A DNA stretch of 64,000 nucleotides from Vreelandella neptunia (GTDB taxonomy: Bacteria; Pseudomonadota; Gammaproteobacteria; Pseudomonadales; Halomonadaceae): NCBI RefSeq assembly GCF_000712975.1, contig NZ_JHQL01000001.1, forward strand, positions 352,625 through 416,624, written 5' to 3'. The position numbers and the translations under genes were made by a program. The number at the start of each line of letters is the position of its first letter. Positions within the stretch are counted from its first letter, which is position 1. Shown piece after piece: positions 1 to 10,971 of the stretch. The notes under the pieces are model-generated. The model worked only from the letters and a program-made list of their open reading frames with translations, was not told the origin of the DNA and made no database searches.

Positions 1-798
1 ACAGCGCTCTAAACTGTGCTCGATAATTTTGACCTGATGGCTGTGCTCCAGGTGTTCGGCCAAGCGTTCACCGATATTGCCCCCACCGGCAATCACCACC
101 CGCCGAAAATCCCGTTCAACGCGGCGTAGTTCGCTCATTACCGCGCGAATATCGCGCCGTGCCGCCAGGAAAAACACTTCGTCGTCGGCTTCAATCACCG
201 TATCGCCACGGGGAATGATCGGCCGATTGCGGCGGTAAATCGCGGCGACGCGTGTTTCCACATTGGGCATGTGCTTGGCTAAAAAGGCTAAATCTTGTCC
301 CACCAGTGGGCCACCGTAGAACGCCTTGACCGCCACCAATTGCACCAAACCACCGGCAAACTCCAACACCTGCAGCGCACCGGGGTGCTCAATCAGGCGG
401 CGCACATGATCCGTGACCACTTGTTCAGGGCTGATCAGTACATCAATAGGAATCGCTTCGTGGGCGAATAATCCTTTACGGGTGAGGTAGGCGGTTGAAC
501 GTACGCGGGCAATTTTGGTGGGGGTACGAAATAGCGTGTGGGCGACTTGGCAGGCAATCATATTGACTTCGTCGGTGTTGGTCACCGCAATCAACATATC
601 GGCATCTTCACAGCCTGCTTGGCGCAGCACCATAGGATAAGACCCCGCTCCGGTAACGGTGCGTATATCCAGCTTGGTGTGTAATTCGCGTAGCCTAGCT
701 CCGTCAGTATCGACGACGGTAATATCGTTTTCCTCGCGAGCAAGATGCTCCGCTAAGGTGCCGCCGACCTGGCCGGCGCCGAGAATGATGATTTTCAT
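1..798 (-). CDS. trkA: Trk potassium uptake regulator TrkA (partial, N-terminal part)
   Basis: Peripheral NAD-binding subunit of the Trk K+ uptake system, which gates the TrkH/TrkG channel on the inner membrane face. The ATG is at 798 and the frame stays open to the window edge, so about 266 residues of the usual ~458 are present. The protein opens with a Rossmann motif ([13 protein letters not shown]) and a second one ([13 protein letters not shown]) appears near residue 233, matching the duplicated RCK layout of the family. It lies downstream of rsmB in the same direction, the usual fmt-rsmB-trkA order, but here a dodecin gene sits between rsmB and trkA. Confidence 0.95.
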   Translation of the reverse strand, partial: MKIIILGAGQVGGTLAEHLAREENDITVVDTDGARLRELHTKLDIRTVTGAGSYPMVLRQAGCEDADMLIAVTNTDEVNMIACQVAHTLFRTPTKIARVRSTAYLTRKGLFAHEAIPIDVLISPEQVVTDHVRRLIEHPGALQVLEFAGGLVQLVAVKAFYGGPLVGQDLAFLAKHMPNVETRVAAIYRRNRPIIPRGDTVIEADDEVFFLAARRDIRAVMSELRRVERDFRRVVIAGGGNIGERLAEHLEHSHQVKIIEHSLERC

Positions 799-911
799 TG
801 CTGAGCATCGGTTCCGTTGTAAGCGCCAGCGCGTTCTCGGCAAGAGATATGTGCGCTGCAATAAAGACGGCGGCCAGTGTAAACCAGCCGCCGTTAAAAA
901 GCAGGTCGGGA

Positions 912-1118
912 TTACTCGAGTGTAAAACCGACTTTTATCGTGACCTGCCAGTGAGCTACACGGCCGTCTTCAATATGGCCGCGGGTATCAGTTACTTCGA
1001 GCCAGCGCATATGTTTGACGGTTTCAGAGGCTTTGGCGAGGGCATTTTGCACGGCTTCCTCAATACCTTTCTCGGAAGAACCGGTTAGCTCGATATGCTT
1101 ATAAGTATGATGACTCAT
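912..1118 (-). CDS. Dodecin family flavin-binding protein
   Basis: Small 68-residue protein of the dodecin family, which forms hollow dodecamers that store or buffer flavins (riboflavin, FMN). The visible hallmarks are the start [13 protein letters not shown], the central helix with [17 protein letters not shown], and the closing strand [13 protein letters not shown]; the tryptophan in MRWLEV is the residue that stacks on flavin in characterised dodecins. A clear GGAGG lies just upstream of the ATG at 1118. It occupies the gap between rsmB and trkA on the same strand, so it could be read through from the fmt-rsmB transcript, but nothing links its function to theirs. Confidence 0.9.
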   Translation of the reverse strand: MSHHTYKHIELTGSSEKGIEEAVQNALAKASETVKHMRWLEVTDTRGHIEDGRVAHWQVTIKVGFTLE

Positions 1119-1182
1119 ATTGCCTCCATCTTTTCGATAAATTCACTGCGTCGCTAGTCAACAAGGCTTAACGAGCAGTAAG

Positions 1183-2517
1183 TTACGCAACGTGCTTCTC
1201 TAGTCTGGCATAAAAAAAGCCATCATGGCCGCTTTGCGCGGGAAACAGTTGGCGGCCTTGGCCACTGGGTTCCCCCCAGGCGACATCGCTTGGGGTGGTA
1301 ATTTTTGCATCCGGCGTGCGGGCAAGAAACGCATCAATCTGCTCTGCGTTTTCTTCAGGCAGTACCGAACAGGTGGCGTAAAGCAGGGTGCCGCCCGGGC
1401 GAAGTAATGTCCAAAGATTATCCAGTAACTGACGCTGCAACTTGGCAAGCTGGCGAATATCCTCTTTACGGCGCAGCTTTTTAATATCGGGATGGCGACG
1501 AATAACGCCAGTGCCGGAGCAGGGAGCATCAAGCAAGATAGCGTCAAAAGGTGTGCCGCTCCACCACGCTTGCTGAGTGGCATCGGCGTGCTGGAGCTCT
1601 GCTGTTAGCCCTAGGCGGCTCAGCGTATCTTCAACCCGTGCTAAACGTTGGTTGTCACTGTCGATGGCGGTGAGCGCAATATCGAACTGTTCTAACAGAT
1701 GTGCTGTTTTACCGCCCGGGGCGCAGCAAGCATCCAGTACGTGGGCACCAGGGCGTGGTGCTAGCGCGGGGCCAAGTAGCGCGGCTGAGAGCTGAGCAGC
1801 TTCGTCTTGAACGCTGACATGACCCTCTGCAAAGCCGGGAAGTATGGTGACATCACAGGGTGTGTCCAGGGTGATACCATCTGGCGCATGTAAGCATAGG
1901 TGTCCACTTAATCCCTGTTCAGTGAGCTGCTGTAAATAGCTTTCACGGTCATTGTGGCGCTGATTAACTCTCAGCGTCATGGGGCCTGGTTCGTTATTCG
2001 CTTCCGCAATCGCTCGCCACTGTTCAGGCCAGGCGCTGCGCAACGCGTTGAGTAGCCATGGCGGGTGCTCCAGAGCAACGTTTTCATCGCGGTCGACGAT
2101 GGCTTGAAGCTCCTCGGCTTCACGCTGGAGGCGACGCAGGCAGCCATTAAGCACCCGGGTGGCCCACTCTTTGCCCAGCAGGCGAGCAGCGCCTGCGGTT
2201 TCACCCACCGCGGCGTGGGCGGGAATACGCATGTACAGGAGCTGGTAAATTCCCACCAGTAGCAGTGCATGAACATCACTATCGCGCTTCTTAAAAGGCT
2301 GCTTGAGCAGTGCGTGAGCCAATGCTTCCAGGCGCGGGAGGCGTCGGCAGGTGCCGTAGCAAAGCTCTTTTAATAAGCTGCGGTCGCGGGCGATAACGCT
2401 ATGCTCATCTAACCCAGCGAGTGAGCCTTGATCAGTTAATATCGGCACTAGCGCACGGGCGGCTGCAGCGCGTACTTCCTGGCCACTGCCGCCTTTGGGT
2501 GGGCGATTCTGGCTCAT
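1183..2517 (-). CDS. rsmB: 16S rRNA (cytosine-967-C5) methyltransferase RsmB
   Basis: SAM-dependent enzyme that methylates C967 of 16S rRNA. The 444-residue length is normal for the family. An N-terminal NusB-like RNA-binding domain (about residues 10-140) precedes the methyltransferase domain. SAM-binding motif DACCAPGGKTAHLLE, the catalytic pair in LDAPCSGTGVIRRHPDIK and YATCSVLPEENAEQI are all present. Its ATG overlaps the fmt stop by four bases (ATGA), implying translational coupling with fmt. Confidence 0.96.
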   Translation of the reverse strand: MSQNRPPKGGSGQEVRAAAARALVPILTDQGSLAGLDEHSVIARDRSLLKELCYGTCRRLPRLEALAHALLKQPFKKRDSDVHALLLVGIYQLLYMRIPAHAAVGETAGAARLLGKEWATRVLNGCLRRLQREAEELQAIVDRDENVALEHPPWLLNALRSAWPEQWRAIAEANNEPGPMTLRVNQRHNDRESYLQQLTEQGLSGHLCLHAPDGITLDTPCDVTILPGFAEGHVSVQDEAAQLSAALLGPALAPRPGAHVLDACCAPGGKTAHLLEQFDIALTAIDSDNQRLARVEDTLSRLGLTAELQHADATQQAWWSGTPFDAILLDAPCSGTGVIRRHPDIKKLRRKEDIRQLAKLQRQLLDNLWTLLRPGGTLLYATCSVLPEENAEQIDAFLARTPDAKITTPSDVAWGEPSGQGRQLFPAQSGHDGFFYARLEKHVA

Positions 2518-3500
2518 TCACTAACTCCTTGATGAGCGGCGGCGTGCCCAAGGCGAGCGCCGACGGTAAGCGGGGTTTGACGGGCGTTAAGCAGGTCGCG
2601 CACAGCCATTGCTTTACCACCAGGCAGTTGGGCGCGGCTAACGCACAGCACTTCTTGGCCTTGCTCGCCACAGGCGATGCGCAGGTGATCTTCGCCATGT
2701 TCCAGCAGCGTGCCTGGCGGCGAAGCGGGCTGTTCGCCGGGTTCAACGCTGGCCATCAACAAACGTAAGCGATCATTACCTAGCGTGCACCACGCCACAG
2801 GCCAGGGGTTAAAGGCGCGGATTTTGCGTGCCAGCCGTTCAGCGGGCTGGTAAAAATCCAGCTCGGCTTCAGCCTTACTGAGTTTGGCAGCGTAGGTAAC
2901 TCCCTCGTCAGGCTGCGGCGTTGCTGCTAGGTCGTCGCTGTCTAACATGTCGAGCACGTTCACCAGCGCATTCGCCCCTTGAATGGCTAGCCGGTCATGC
3001 AAGTCACCGCCCGTGGTGCGGGGAGTGATCGGCGTGCGAACTTCATACAGCATAGCGCCGGTATCTAGGCCCGCATCCATCTGCATAATGGTAACGCCTG
3101 ATGCGCTATCACCAGCTTCAATGGCCCGCTGGATGGGAGCAGCACCTCGCCAGCGTGGTAGCAGCGACGCGTGCACGTTGATGCAGCCTAAACGGGGAGT
3201 ATCGAGTACCGCCTGAGGTAGCAGTAACCCATAAGCCACCACGACCATTACGTCGGCATTTAATGCTGCCAGCTCCGCTTGGGCATCAGTGTCTTTTAAA
3301 CTGACGGGCTGATAGACCGGTAGCCCATGCTCAAGCGCAAGCTGCTTGACGGGGCTGGGGGTGAGTTTGCGCCCGCGGCCTGCGGGGCGGTCTGGTTGGG
3401 TATATACCGCTACTACCTGATGCTGACTTTCGAGTACGGCAGCAAGGCTTGAAGCGGCGAAATCAGGCGTGCCAGCAAAAACAACGCGCAACTGTGACAT
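2514..3500 (-). CDS. fmt: Methionyl-tRNA formyltransferase
   Basis: Transfers the formyl group from 10-formyl-THF to initiator Met-tRNA. At 328 residues it has the family length, starts RVVFAGTPDFAASSLAAVL, and contains the folate-site signature HASLLPRWRGAAPIQRAI followed by the C-terminal tRNA-binding domain. A purine-rich AGGTAGG stretch precedes the ATG at 3500. It forms a coupled pair with rsmB downstream. The normal partner def lies upstream in the same direction, but a terminator-like nested hairpin at 3547-3617 separates the two. Confidence 0.96.
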   Translation of the reverse strand: MSQLRVVFAGTPDFAASSLAAVLESQHQVVAVYTQPDRPAGRGRKLTPSPVKQLALEHGLPVYQPVSLKDTDAQAELAALNADVMVVVAYGLLLPQAVLDTPRLGCINVHASLLPRWRGAAPIQRAIEAGDSASGVTIMQMDAGLDTGAMLYEVRTPITPRTTGGDLHDRLAIQGANALVNVLDMLDSDDLAATPQPDEGVTYAAKLSKAEAELDFYQPAERLARKIRAFNPWPVAWCTLGNDRLRLLMASVEPGEQPASPPGTLLEHGEDHLRIACGEQGQEVLCVSRAQLPGGKAMAVRDLLNARQTPLTVGARLGHAAAHQGVSE

Positions 3501-3546
3501 GGTGATGCCTACCTAGCATTGAGTGGAAAAGTGAGGGTGTGGCGCG

Positions 3547-3617
3547 TAAAAAAATAAAGGCCGACAGCGTCACTCCACACGGTAGTCATTTTCCGTGTGG
3601 TCGCAACGTGTCGGCTT
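3547..3617 (-). terminator. Nested stem-loop with T-run between def and fmt
   Basis: An outer stem (GCCGACA at 3560-3566 with TGTCGGC at 3609-3615) encloses an inner stem (CCACACGG at 3575-3582 with CCGTGTGG at 3593-3600). Read on the minus strand the structure is followed by CTTTATTTTTTTA, the form of a rho-independent terminator after def. It could also attenuate rather than fully stop transcription into fmt. Confidence 0.7.
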
Positions 3618-3646
3618 GGCCAGCTATTGACACGGCGTAGGTCGGT

Positions 3647-4159
3647 TTATGCGTCGTGTAATAGTTTGTGGCGTTTCTGCATCTTTTTCATCACACGGTC
3701 ACGTTTCAAAGGTGATAAATAGTCAACAAATAGCACGCCTTCCAGGTGGTCATACTCATGCTGGATGCAGTGAGCTAATAAACCGTCGGCTTCCAGTTCA
3801 TAAGGTTCACCGTTACGATCTAGTGCGTTCAGCGTTACTTTTAAATAACGCGGTACTTCCGCGTAGTATTCCGGAATTGATAGGCAACCTTCAGAAAGGG
3901 GTTCTTTTTCATCACCAATGGGTTCGTAGCGCGGATTAATAAGCACCAGCGGCTGCGAGTTATCGTCGCTGACATCCATTACTACGACGCGACGATGTAC
4001 ATCGATCTGTGTCGCTGCAAGGCCGATGCCGCGCGCGTCGTACATGGTCTCCAACATATCGTCGACGAGCTGGCGGACCTCATCGTCAACGGTTTCCACC
4101 GGTGCGGCCTTGGTGCGCAGACGCTCGTCGGGGAATTCGAGAATAGGAAGTTTGGCCAT
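3647..4159 (-). CDS. def: Peptide deformylase
   Basis: Metallo-hydrolase that removes the formyl group from nascent N-formylmethionine. The 170-residue protein has all three motifs: GIGLAATQ (motif 1), EGCLS (motif 2, metal-binding Cys) and QHEYDHLEG (motif 3, HExxH-type metal and catalytic residues). It is divergent from the dprA-side genes, with about 180 bases between the two starts for promoters. On its 3' side it is followed by the hairpin at 3547-3617 and then fmt. Confidence 0.97.
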   Translation of the reverse strand: MAKLPILEFPDERLRTKAAPVETVDDEVRQLVDDMLETMYDARGIGLAATQIDVHRRVVVMDVSDDNSQPLVLINPRYEPIGDEKEPLSEGCLSIPEYYAEVPRYLKVTLNALDRNGEPYELEADGLLAHCIQHEYDHLEGVLFVDYLSPLKRDRVMKKMQKRHKLLHDA

Positions 4160-4339
4160 GGCGTTACAATCACCGTTATGCTGAGTCTTTAATATGAGCA
4201 GGCTTTGCCATCTGTGTTGGCAAGCCTAAGTGCTTTACTATCGGCCACTATATCATGCTGTAAGCGTTCCTGGGCACGCACAACGCCATGCAGCTCCCCT
4301 CAACGGCTTCACCCATCACTGGCAAGGGAGAACAGGATA

Positions 4340-5200
4340 GTGGCGAAAAAAATCGTTGCGAAAAGGCTTCTTTATTATAGCGTGTCGTTGGCAAGTTTGA
4401 CGCTCATGATAACCGCTGCGTTTGCCTGGGAAACACCGCAACGGGTGGTAAAGCTTTCACCTCAGATGCGTACCGTTCCCCAACAAGAGACGATGGCGCC
4501 GCTTCCTATGGAGGCAGTCCGGGCATTTTTGCGTGAACACCGAGTAATAGAGCCAGGTGAACCCCCGCAAGAACTGGCTTACGTTGTGGGAGGGGAAAAT
4601 CAACGATTGATGAGTGGTGCCGGCGATACGTTATATGCGCGGGGAGAGCTGCCTGCCAGAGCACGTTTGGGGGTTTATCGGATGGGTGAGGCGTATGTTT
4701 CTGCTACTGGTGCGCCGTTGGGTACGGAGTTAATTAATATTGGTGAAGTGCGCCAGCTCAGCAGTGAAGGCGGAATTGCACGCTTAGAAGTACTCAGTGC
4801 TTACCAGGAAGTACGTAACAACGATATTTTGCTACCGCTAGACTCCCTGTGGCCTGACGCTCAGTCGTCAGAAGTTAGCTTTCAGCCTCGTTTACCGTTG
4901 AACAATATCGCTGGCCAGATTATTGCGGTACCTGGCGGAGTACGCTTTATTGGACGCTTACAAATAGTGGCACTGGATATCGGTACTCAGAATGGTTTGC
5001 AGCCCGGACATGTGCTGCACGTTGGGCAGCAGGGGGAGCTTGTTAATGACCCGCGTACTCAAGAGTTGCTGCAGCTACCCACGACTGATGCAGGCAAGGT
5101 AATGATCGTTAAACCCTATAGCCAGATGAGCTATGCCTTGGTGATGCAGGCTTCCAGGGTGCTAGCTGTTGGTGACAAGGTGGGCACGCCAACGCCATAA
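4340..5200 (+). CDS. DprA-linked envelope protein of the LysM family, lacking the LysM domain
   Basis: Predicted exported protein of 286 residues. I place the start at GTG 4340, with GGGAG nine bases upstream; the frame is open farther upstream (ATG at 4205), but that stretch looks non-coding. The N-terminus (basic AKKIVAKRL, then a hydrophobic run ending AAFA) is a signal peptide. The mature part begins WETPQRVVKLSPQMRTVP, which aligns from memory with the region after the LysM domain in the LysM proteins usually encoded before dprA; the typical LysM repeat (YTVVKGDTLW-like) is absent. The rest (YVVGGENQRLMSGAGDTLYARG, then late LAVGDKVGTP) fits the family C-terminal part. Role in the envelope is unknown. 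Confidence 0.75.
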   Translation: MAKKIVAKRLLYYSVSLASLTLMITAAFAWETPQRVVKLSPQMRTVPQQETMAPLPMEAVRAFLREHRVIEPGEPPQELAYVVGGENQRLMSGAGDTLYARGELPARARLGVYRMGEAYVSATGAPLGTELINIGEVRQLSSEGGIARLEVLSAYQEVRNNDILLPLDSLWPDAQSSEVSFQPRLPLNNIAGQIIAVPGGVRFIGRLQIVALDIGTQNGLQPGHVLHVGQQGELVNDPRTQELLQLPTTDAGKVMIVKPYSQMSYALVMQASRVLAVGDKVGTPTP

Positions 5201-5242
5201 ACGCCACATAATTAAACACCACTCAATTAACAGGAGATGCGA

Positions 5243-6364
5243 ATGGATGCCAAGGAGTGGTTAGTGGTGAATGAGCTTCCTGGTATGGGGGCGCTTCGCA
5301 CCGCAGCGCTGGTCGCCAAACAGCCGCAATGGCCCCATGGCTGGCTTGCTGGGCTGCCCAGCAACGCCGCTACTGCCCTGAGGCTTTGGTTAACGCAGCC
5401 AGATCGCAGCCCGCTGCAGCAGGCAGTCGACCACTCCTTCGCATGGTTAAACGCCGCGCCTAATCGGCATTTACTTCATCGTAATCATCCAGCATGGCCA
5501 GAGCTGCTCAACCAATTGCCAGACCCACCTGTAGTGCTGTGGGCACAAGGTGATCTTAGCGCACTAGAGGGCCCAAAGCTTGCCATGGTGGGAACACGAC
5601 GCCCCACGTCTGAAGGTAGCGGTAATGCTCAGGCGTTTGCTCGAGAACTGGTTAATCGCGGCTGGTGTATTGTCAGTGGCATGGCGCTAGGGGTGGATGG
5701 CGTTGCACAGCGCGCCGCGTTAGCGGCCGGTGGGCAATCGATTGCAGTACTTGGCTGCGGCGTTGATGTGATTTACCCGCCAAGCCATCGTGAGTTACAT
5801 GAACAGCTAAGCAATGTGCCGGGAGGCTTGCTGTTATCAGAACATCCGCCGGGGACTGGCGCTCGACCAGCTTTTTTCCCTCGTCGGAACCGAATTGTGA
5901 CGGGGCTTGCATTAGGTACGTTAGTGGTCGAAGCGACGGAGAAGAGTGGCTCGTTGGTCAGTGCAAGACTAACGCTGGAGCAAGATCGGGAACTGTTTGC
6001 ACTACCCGGCTCGTTGCATAATGTACAGGCTCGCGGTTGTCTGCAGTTATTGCGCAGTGGCGCGACGTTGGTACGTCATGTGGACGATATTGTAGACGAA
6101 TTGCAGCATTGGTCTGAACGCTATATGCCTAGCAGTCCGCGTGCTATCGCTGAAAACACAAGTCTTGACTTGCCTATCGATAACGATGAGCTCAAAGACA
6201 ATGTACTAAGCGCGCTGGGAGCAACGCCAACGCCCATTGATCTATTGGTTCAGAGTGCGGGCATCACGGTCAGTGAATGTCAGCAGCGATTACTCATGCT
6301 GGAGCTTGATGGCAAAGTGGCGCAGCAAGCGGGCGGCTGGGTGCGTTTGACACGCTCATGGTAG
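5243..6364 (+). CDS. dprA: DNA-processing protein DprA (Smf)
   Basis: Binds incoming single-stranded DNA and loads RecA during natural transformation. The Rossmann-like core is clear: LAMVGTRRPTSEGSG, then WCIVSGMALGVDGVAQRAAL and IAVLGCGVDVIYPPSH, then FFPRRNRIVTGLALGTLVVEA. A C-terminal winged-helix segment follows (about residues 305-373). I prefer ATG 5243 (373 residues) because AGGAG directly abuts the ATG at 5237. It follows the LysM-family gene by about 40 bases and is probably cotranscribed. Confidence 0.95.
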   Translation: MDAKEWLVVNELPGMGALRTAALVAKQPQWPHGWLAGLPSNAATALRLWLTQPDRSPLQQAVDHSFAWLNAAPNRHLLHRNHPAWPELLNQLPDPPVVLWAQGDLSALEGPKLAMVGTRRPTSEGSGNAQAFARELVNRGWCIVSGMALGVDGVAQRAALAAGGQSIAVLGCGVDVIYPPSHRELHEQLSNVPGGLLLSEHPPGTGARPAFFPRRNRIVTGLALGTLVVEATEKSGSLVSARLTLEQDRELFALPGSLHNVQARGCLQLLRSGATLVRHVDDIVDELQHWSERYMPSSPRAIAENTSLDLPIDNDELKDNVLSALGATPTPIDLLVQSAGITVSECQQRLLMLELDGKVAQQAGGWVRLTRSW

Positions 6365-6387
6365 GATATAAGTAACCGTTTTTTATA

Positions 6388-6405
6388 TTTTATAGCACTA
6401 TAAAA
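6388..6405. repeat. AT-rich inverted repeat upstream of tsaC
   Basis: TTTTATAG and CTATAAAA are perfectly complementary around a two-base centre. It lies between dprA and tsaC, about 40 bases before the tsaC start. It may be part of the tsaC promoter (TATAAA-like) or a weak operator; no further support. Confidence 0.4.
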
Positions 6406-6446
6406 GCCAAAGTGATGAGGGGCCGCGTTTGTGACGAGGAGCATCT

Positions 6447-7978
<1,532 letters not shown>

Positions 7979-7987
7979 GGAGCCTGT

Positions 7988-8815
7988 ATGACCGACCGTT
8001 ACTGTGTGTTTGGTAATCCGATTAAGCACTCTAAGTCGCCGTTAATTCACGAAGAGTTTGCCAACCAAACTCACCAACCCATAACGTACACCGCTGAGCT
8101 TGCTCCAGTGGAGGGCTTTGCTAGCGCCTGGCGGGAATTTATGGCAACGGGTGGTCGCGGGGCAAATGTGACCGTACCGTTTAAAGGCGGTGCCTTTGCG
8201 CTGTGCGACACCCTAAGCCACCGCGCAAAGCGTGCTCAAGCGGTGAATACGCTGATTGTCGGTGGCAACGGCCGCACTTACGGTGACACCACGGATGGCA
8301 TTGGGCTGGTGCGTGACCTTGGATACCATCACGTACCTATTAAGGGTAAACGCGTGCTGGTGATCGGTGCAGGTGGTGCAGTGCGAGGCGTGCTTGAACC
8401 GCTGCTTGCTGAGCAGCCGCGTGAGGTCGTTATCGTCAACCGAACGGCGGAAAAAGCCGCTCAATTAGCAGAAGCGTTTACCGACTTAGGTACCCTTCAT
8501 GGCGGTGGGCTTGACACGCTAGAAGGCCAGTTTGATTTGGTGATTAATGGCACCAGCGCCAGTCTTGCTGGTGATTTGCCGCCGTTGCCGGATAGCTTAT
8601 TTAACCAAGGCGCTTGGGCCTATGACATGATGTATGGCCCGGAGCCCACGGTGTTTTTGCAGTGGGCGGGCCCACGCGGTGCCAAGTTGCTCGATGGCCT
8701 GGGTATGCTGGTTGAGCAAGCTGCTGAATCTTTCTTCTTATGGCGTAACGTGCGGCCCGAAACAGCTCCGGTGCGCACACTGTTAAGGCAATCGTTGAAC
8801 GTCGCCAGCGACTAG
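7988..8815 (+). CDS. aroE: Shikimate dehydrogenase
   Basis: NADPH-dependent reduction of 3-dehydroshikimate to shikimate in aromatic amino acid synthesis. The 275-residue protein shows the substrate site [17 protein letters not shown], the catalytic-lysine motif [11 protein letters not shown], the [13 protein letters not shown] segment, the nucleotide motif [16 protein letters not shown] and NRTAEKA typical of NADPH use. AAGGAG precedes the ATG. Last gene of the dprA-tsaC-hemF-aroE run and followed by a bidirectional hairpin. Confidence 0.97.
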   Translation: MTDRYCVFGNPIKHSKSPLIHEEFANQTHQPITYTAELAPVEGFASAWREFMATGGRGANVTVPFKGGAFALCDTLSHRAKRAQAVNTLIVGGNGRTYGDTTDGIGLVRDLGYHHVPIKGKRVLVIGAGGAVRGVLEPLLAEQPREVVIVNRTAEKAAQLAEAFTDLGTLHGGGLDTLEGQFDLVINGTSASLAGDLPPLPDSLFNQGAWAYDMMYGPEPTVFLQWAGPRGAKLLDGLGMLVEQAAESFFLWRNVRPETAPVRTLLRQSLNVASD

Positions 8816-8853
8816 CTAGCGTTCGTTTTCATTTGTTCTGAACAGAAGTCAGC

Positions 8854-8884
8854 AAAAGGCAGCCCTTGCGGCTGCCTTTATTGG
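8854..8884. terminator. Bidirectional terminator between aroE and a small minus-strand gene
   Basis: Stem AAAGGCAGCC / GGCTGCCTTT around a five-base loop, with an A-rich run on the left and a T-rich run on the right, so it can act for both converging genes. Confidence 0.8.
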
Positions 8885-8908
8885 TTAATGCTGGTTGTTC
8901 TCTCGTGT

Positions 8909-9166
8909 TTAGCGAGATTTGGTGTAAAAGCCAATCATGCACATCACGAGACCGACTACTGAGAGCAGCATGCCGCCGTTGACCAGTAGCGGAGATCGCT
9001 CAAGCCACGACACAAAGGGCTGGGGCGACTCGCTGCATGCACTTGCTAGGTAGTCCCAATGTCCACCTTCAAGCTGACAAGCGCGTACATCACCCAGCTC
9101 CCAGAAATAGACGCCGAGTAATACCAGAATCGGCAGGACAAGCAGCAATAAACCAAATCGAATCAT
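8909..9166 (-). CDS. Small predicted membrane protein with two membrane segments
   Basis: Not recognised as a named family. The 85-residue protein has an N-terminal hydrophobic helix (about residues 3-21, rich in L/V), a short loop containing two cysteines (ACQLEGG and ASACSES) that could form a periplasmic disulfide, and a second hydrophobic helix (about 60-80). It lies directly downstream of the M48 lipoprotein gene on the same strand with a gap of 23 bases to that gene's stop, but transcription runs the same way, so this gene comes first or has its own promoter. Confidence 0.6.
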   Translation of the reverse strand: MIRFGLLLLVLPILVLLGVYFWELGDVRACQLEGGHWDYLASACSESPQPFVSWLERSPLLVNGGMLLSVVGLVMCMIGFYTKSR

Positions 9167-9188
9167 TTAAACCTCAATAGTAAGTTGC

Positions 9189-9992
9189 CTAGGGGCGTGG
9201 GCAATTGGGGGTGCGGCCACTGTTACGTGCCTGTTCGTAACTTGCTATGGCGTCATTCATATTGGCTTGTAGCCCTTCAATGCGCTGACCTTCGCTTGGG
9301 TGGGTTGACATCCACGCGGGTGGTGAGCCACCACTGGAAGCCCTCTGCATATTTTCCCAAACGGTCACACTTTCACGTGGATCAAAGCCTGCCTGGGCCA
9401 TTAACTGAAGGCCGATAACGTCAGCCTCACTTTCATGGCGGCGTGAGAAGGGCAGCGCAATGCCATATTGAGCGCCCATGCCCAGCACGCCCATCAGCTG
9501 TTGGCCACCTGGGGTTTGCATTCCTGAGGTGCTGGAAAGCACTGATAGGCCAAGTGACGTAGCGCTTTGGGTTGAGGCGCGTTCATTAGCATGATTCGCA
9601 ATGACGTGACCAATTTCATGGCCGACAACCGAAGCTAGCTGATTTTGATTAGTTGCGATATCAAGCATGCCCGTATTGACGCCCATGTAGCCACCGGGCA
9701 AGGCAAAGGCATTAGGTTGCTCAGATTCAAAGACGCGAATTTGCCAATCAAGGTTACGCTGTTCCGCTGGCAACACTTCTACAATGGCATCCGTAATGCA
9801 CTGTACATAGCGATGACTTGCCTCACCTGCGGTGGGGATATCTTGTTGATACTGCGCAAAGGCTTGCTGACCCATTTGATTGAGCTGATCATCAGAGAGC
9901 AGGAGCAGCTGCGAGCGACCGGTAGGAGACGTGGAGCATGCTGCAATAGAAGCACACAGTGCAGTAACAGCCAGTGGGCGAAGCCAACGCAT
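9189..9992 (-). CDS. M48 family metallopeptidase, lipoprotein
   Basis: Periplasmic zinc protease of the Oma1/LoiP/YcaL group, expected to act in envelope protein quality control. I choose ATG 9992 (267 residues), preceded by AAGGAAAC; the frame is open to 10031. The N-terminus is a lipoprotein signal with a lipobox ending SIAACS. The zinc-binding HExxH motif is seen in VVGHEIGHVIANHANERAS and the downstream glutamate in SRRHESEADVIGLQLMAQAGF. C-terminal MSTHPSEGQRIEGLQ is a family hallmark. Single-domain type without TPRs. Confidence 0.92.
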   Translation of the reverse strand: MRWLRPLAVTALCASIAACSTSPTGRSQLLLLSDDQLNQMGQQAFAQYQQDIPTAGEASHRYVQCITDAIVEVLPAEQRNLDWQIRVFESEQPNAFALPGGYMGVNTGMLDIATNQNQLASVVGHEIGHVIANHANERASTQSATSLGLSVLSSTSGMQTPGGQQLMGVLGMGAQYGIALPFSRRHESEADVIGLQLMAQAGFDPRESVTVWENMQRASSGGSPPAWMSTHPSEGQRIEGLQANMNDAIASYEQARNSGRTPNCPRP

Positions 9993-10089
9993 AGACGGTT
10001 TCCTTATAGACGAGTAGGGATCCTTGCACACAAGATAACCACTGTCAGTGGTAAATCAATACCTATCATAACGTACTCTGAGGACAATC

Positions 10090-10971
10090 ATGGATGCTGA
10101 ATTGAGCCAACGCTTAACGCGGTTACTGGACCACGTAGAACATTGGTTACCCCCTGCGCCAATCCAGGTGGATTGGGAAAAGCATGTAGCCGCTATTTGG
10201 CAGCGTCATCCATTAGGCGGGCGCTTGGTTCCCGTACCACCGCGAGACATGATGACGCTGGATGACCTGCTAGGCATTGAGCGTCAAAAACTAGCGCTAG
10301 TCGATAACACACGTGCTTTTTTACAGGGGTTGCCTGCTAATCATGGCTTGCTATGGGGTTCTCGGGGCAGCGGAAAGTCATCGGTGATTCGCGCGCTGCT
10401 TAACTCTTTGGCCAACGATGGACTGCGCTTGATCCAAGTAGATCGCCACGATCTGAGCAGTCTGCCGATGTTAGTCGAACAGTTGCGCAATACACCGCAT
10501 CGTTTTGTGGTGTATTGCGATGATCTTTCGTTTGAAGGCAATGATGATGCCTACAAAGCGCTAAAAAGCGTGTTAGATGGCGCATTAACAGGGCCACCAG
10601 AAAACGTCTTGCTCTACGCTACCTCTAACCGCCGCCATTTATTGCCCGAGTCCATGGACGACAATAGCGGTACGCGTCTTGTGGGTGAAGAACTGCATCA
10701 CGGTGACGCGGTTGAGGAGAAAATATCATTATCGGATCGCTTTGGCTTATGGTTAGGCTTTCATCCTTTTAGCCAAGCGACTTACTTAGAGGTCTGTGAG
10801 CACTGGGTTGCCCGTATTGGTGACAAGCAGGATTGGAGTGATGCCGCACGCGCAGAAGCGGTTCGTTTTGCCACGCTAAGAGGAGGCCGCAGTGGCCGAA
10901 CGGCTTGGCAGTTTGCAGCCCAGTGGGTGGGCCGCAAACGGCTTCACGAAGGTGGAAGTCGTCAGGCTTAA
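10090..10971 (+). CDS. DUF815-type P-loop ATPase
   Basis: AAA-like ATPase of the DUF815 family, function not established. The 293-residue protein has a conserved lead-in (MMTLDDLLGIERQKLALVDNT), Walker A GSRGSGKSSVIRALLN, a Walker B-like VVYCDDLSFEG and a sensor-like segment LLYATSNRRHLLPE. The later GLWLGFHPFSQATYLEV segment is also typical. It stands alone on the plus strand, divergent from the M48 gene and convergent with a lipoprotein gene whose stop overlaps its own by four bases. Confidence 0.85.
   Translation: MDAELSQRLTRLLDHVEHWLPPAPIQVDWEKHVAAIWQRHPLGGRLVPVPPRDMMTLDDLLGIERQKLALVDNTRAFLQGLPANHGLLWGSRGSGKSSVIRALLNSLANDGLRLIQVDRHDLSSLPMLVEQLRNTPHRFVVYCDDLSFEGNDDAYKALKSVLDGALTGPPENVLLYATSNRRHLLPESMDDNSGTRLVGEELHHGDAVEEKISLSDRFGLWLGFHPFSQATYLEVCEHWVARIGDKQDWSDAARAEAVRFATLRGGRSGRTAWQFAAQWVGRKRLHEGGSRQA

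Noticed and set aside
1200..1583. Open frame of 127 codons inside rsmB and many similar overlapping frames
   Set aside because: They lie in alternate frames of clearly conserved genes and show no family motifs.
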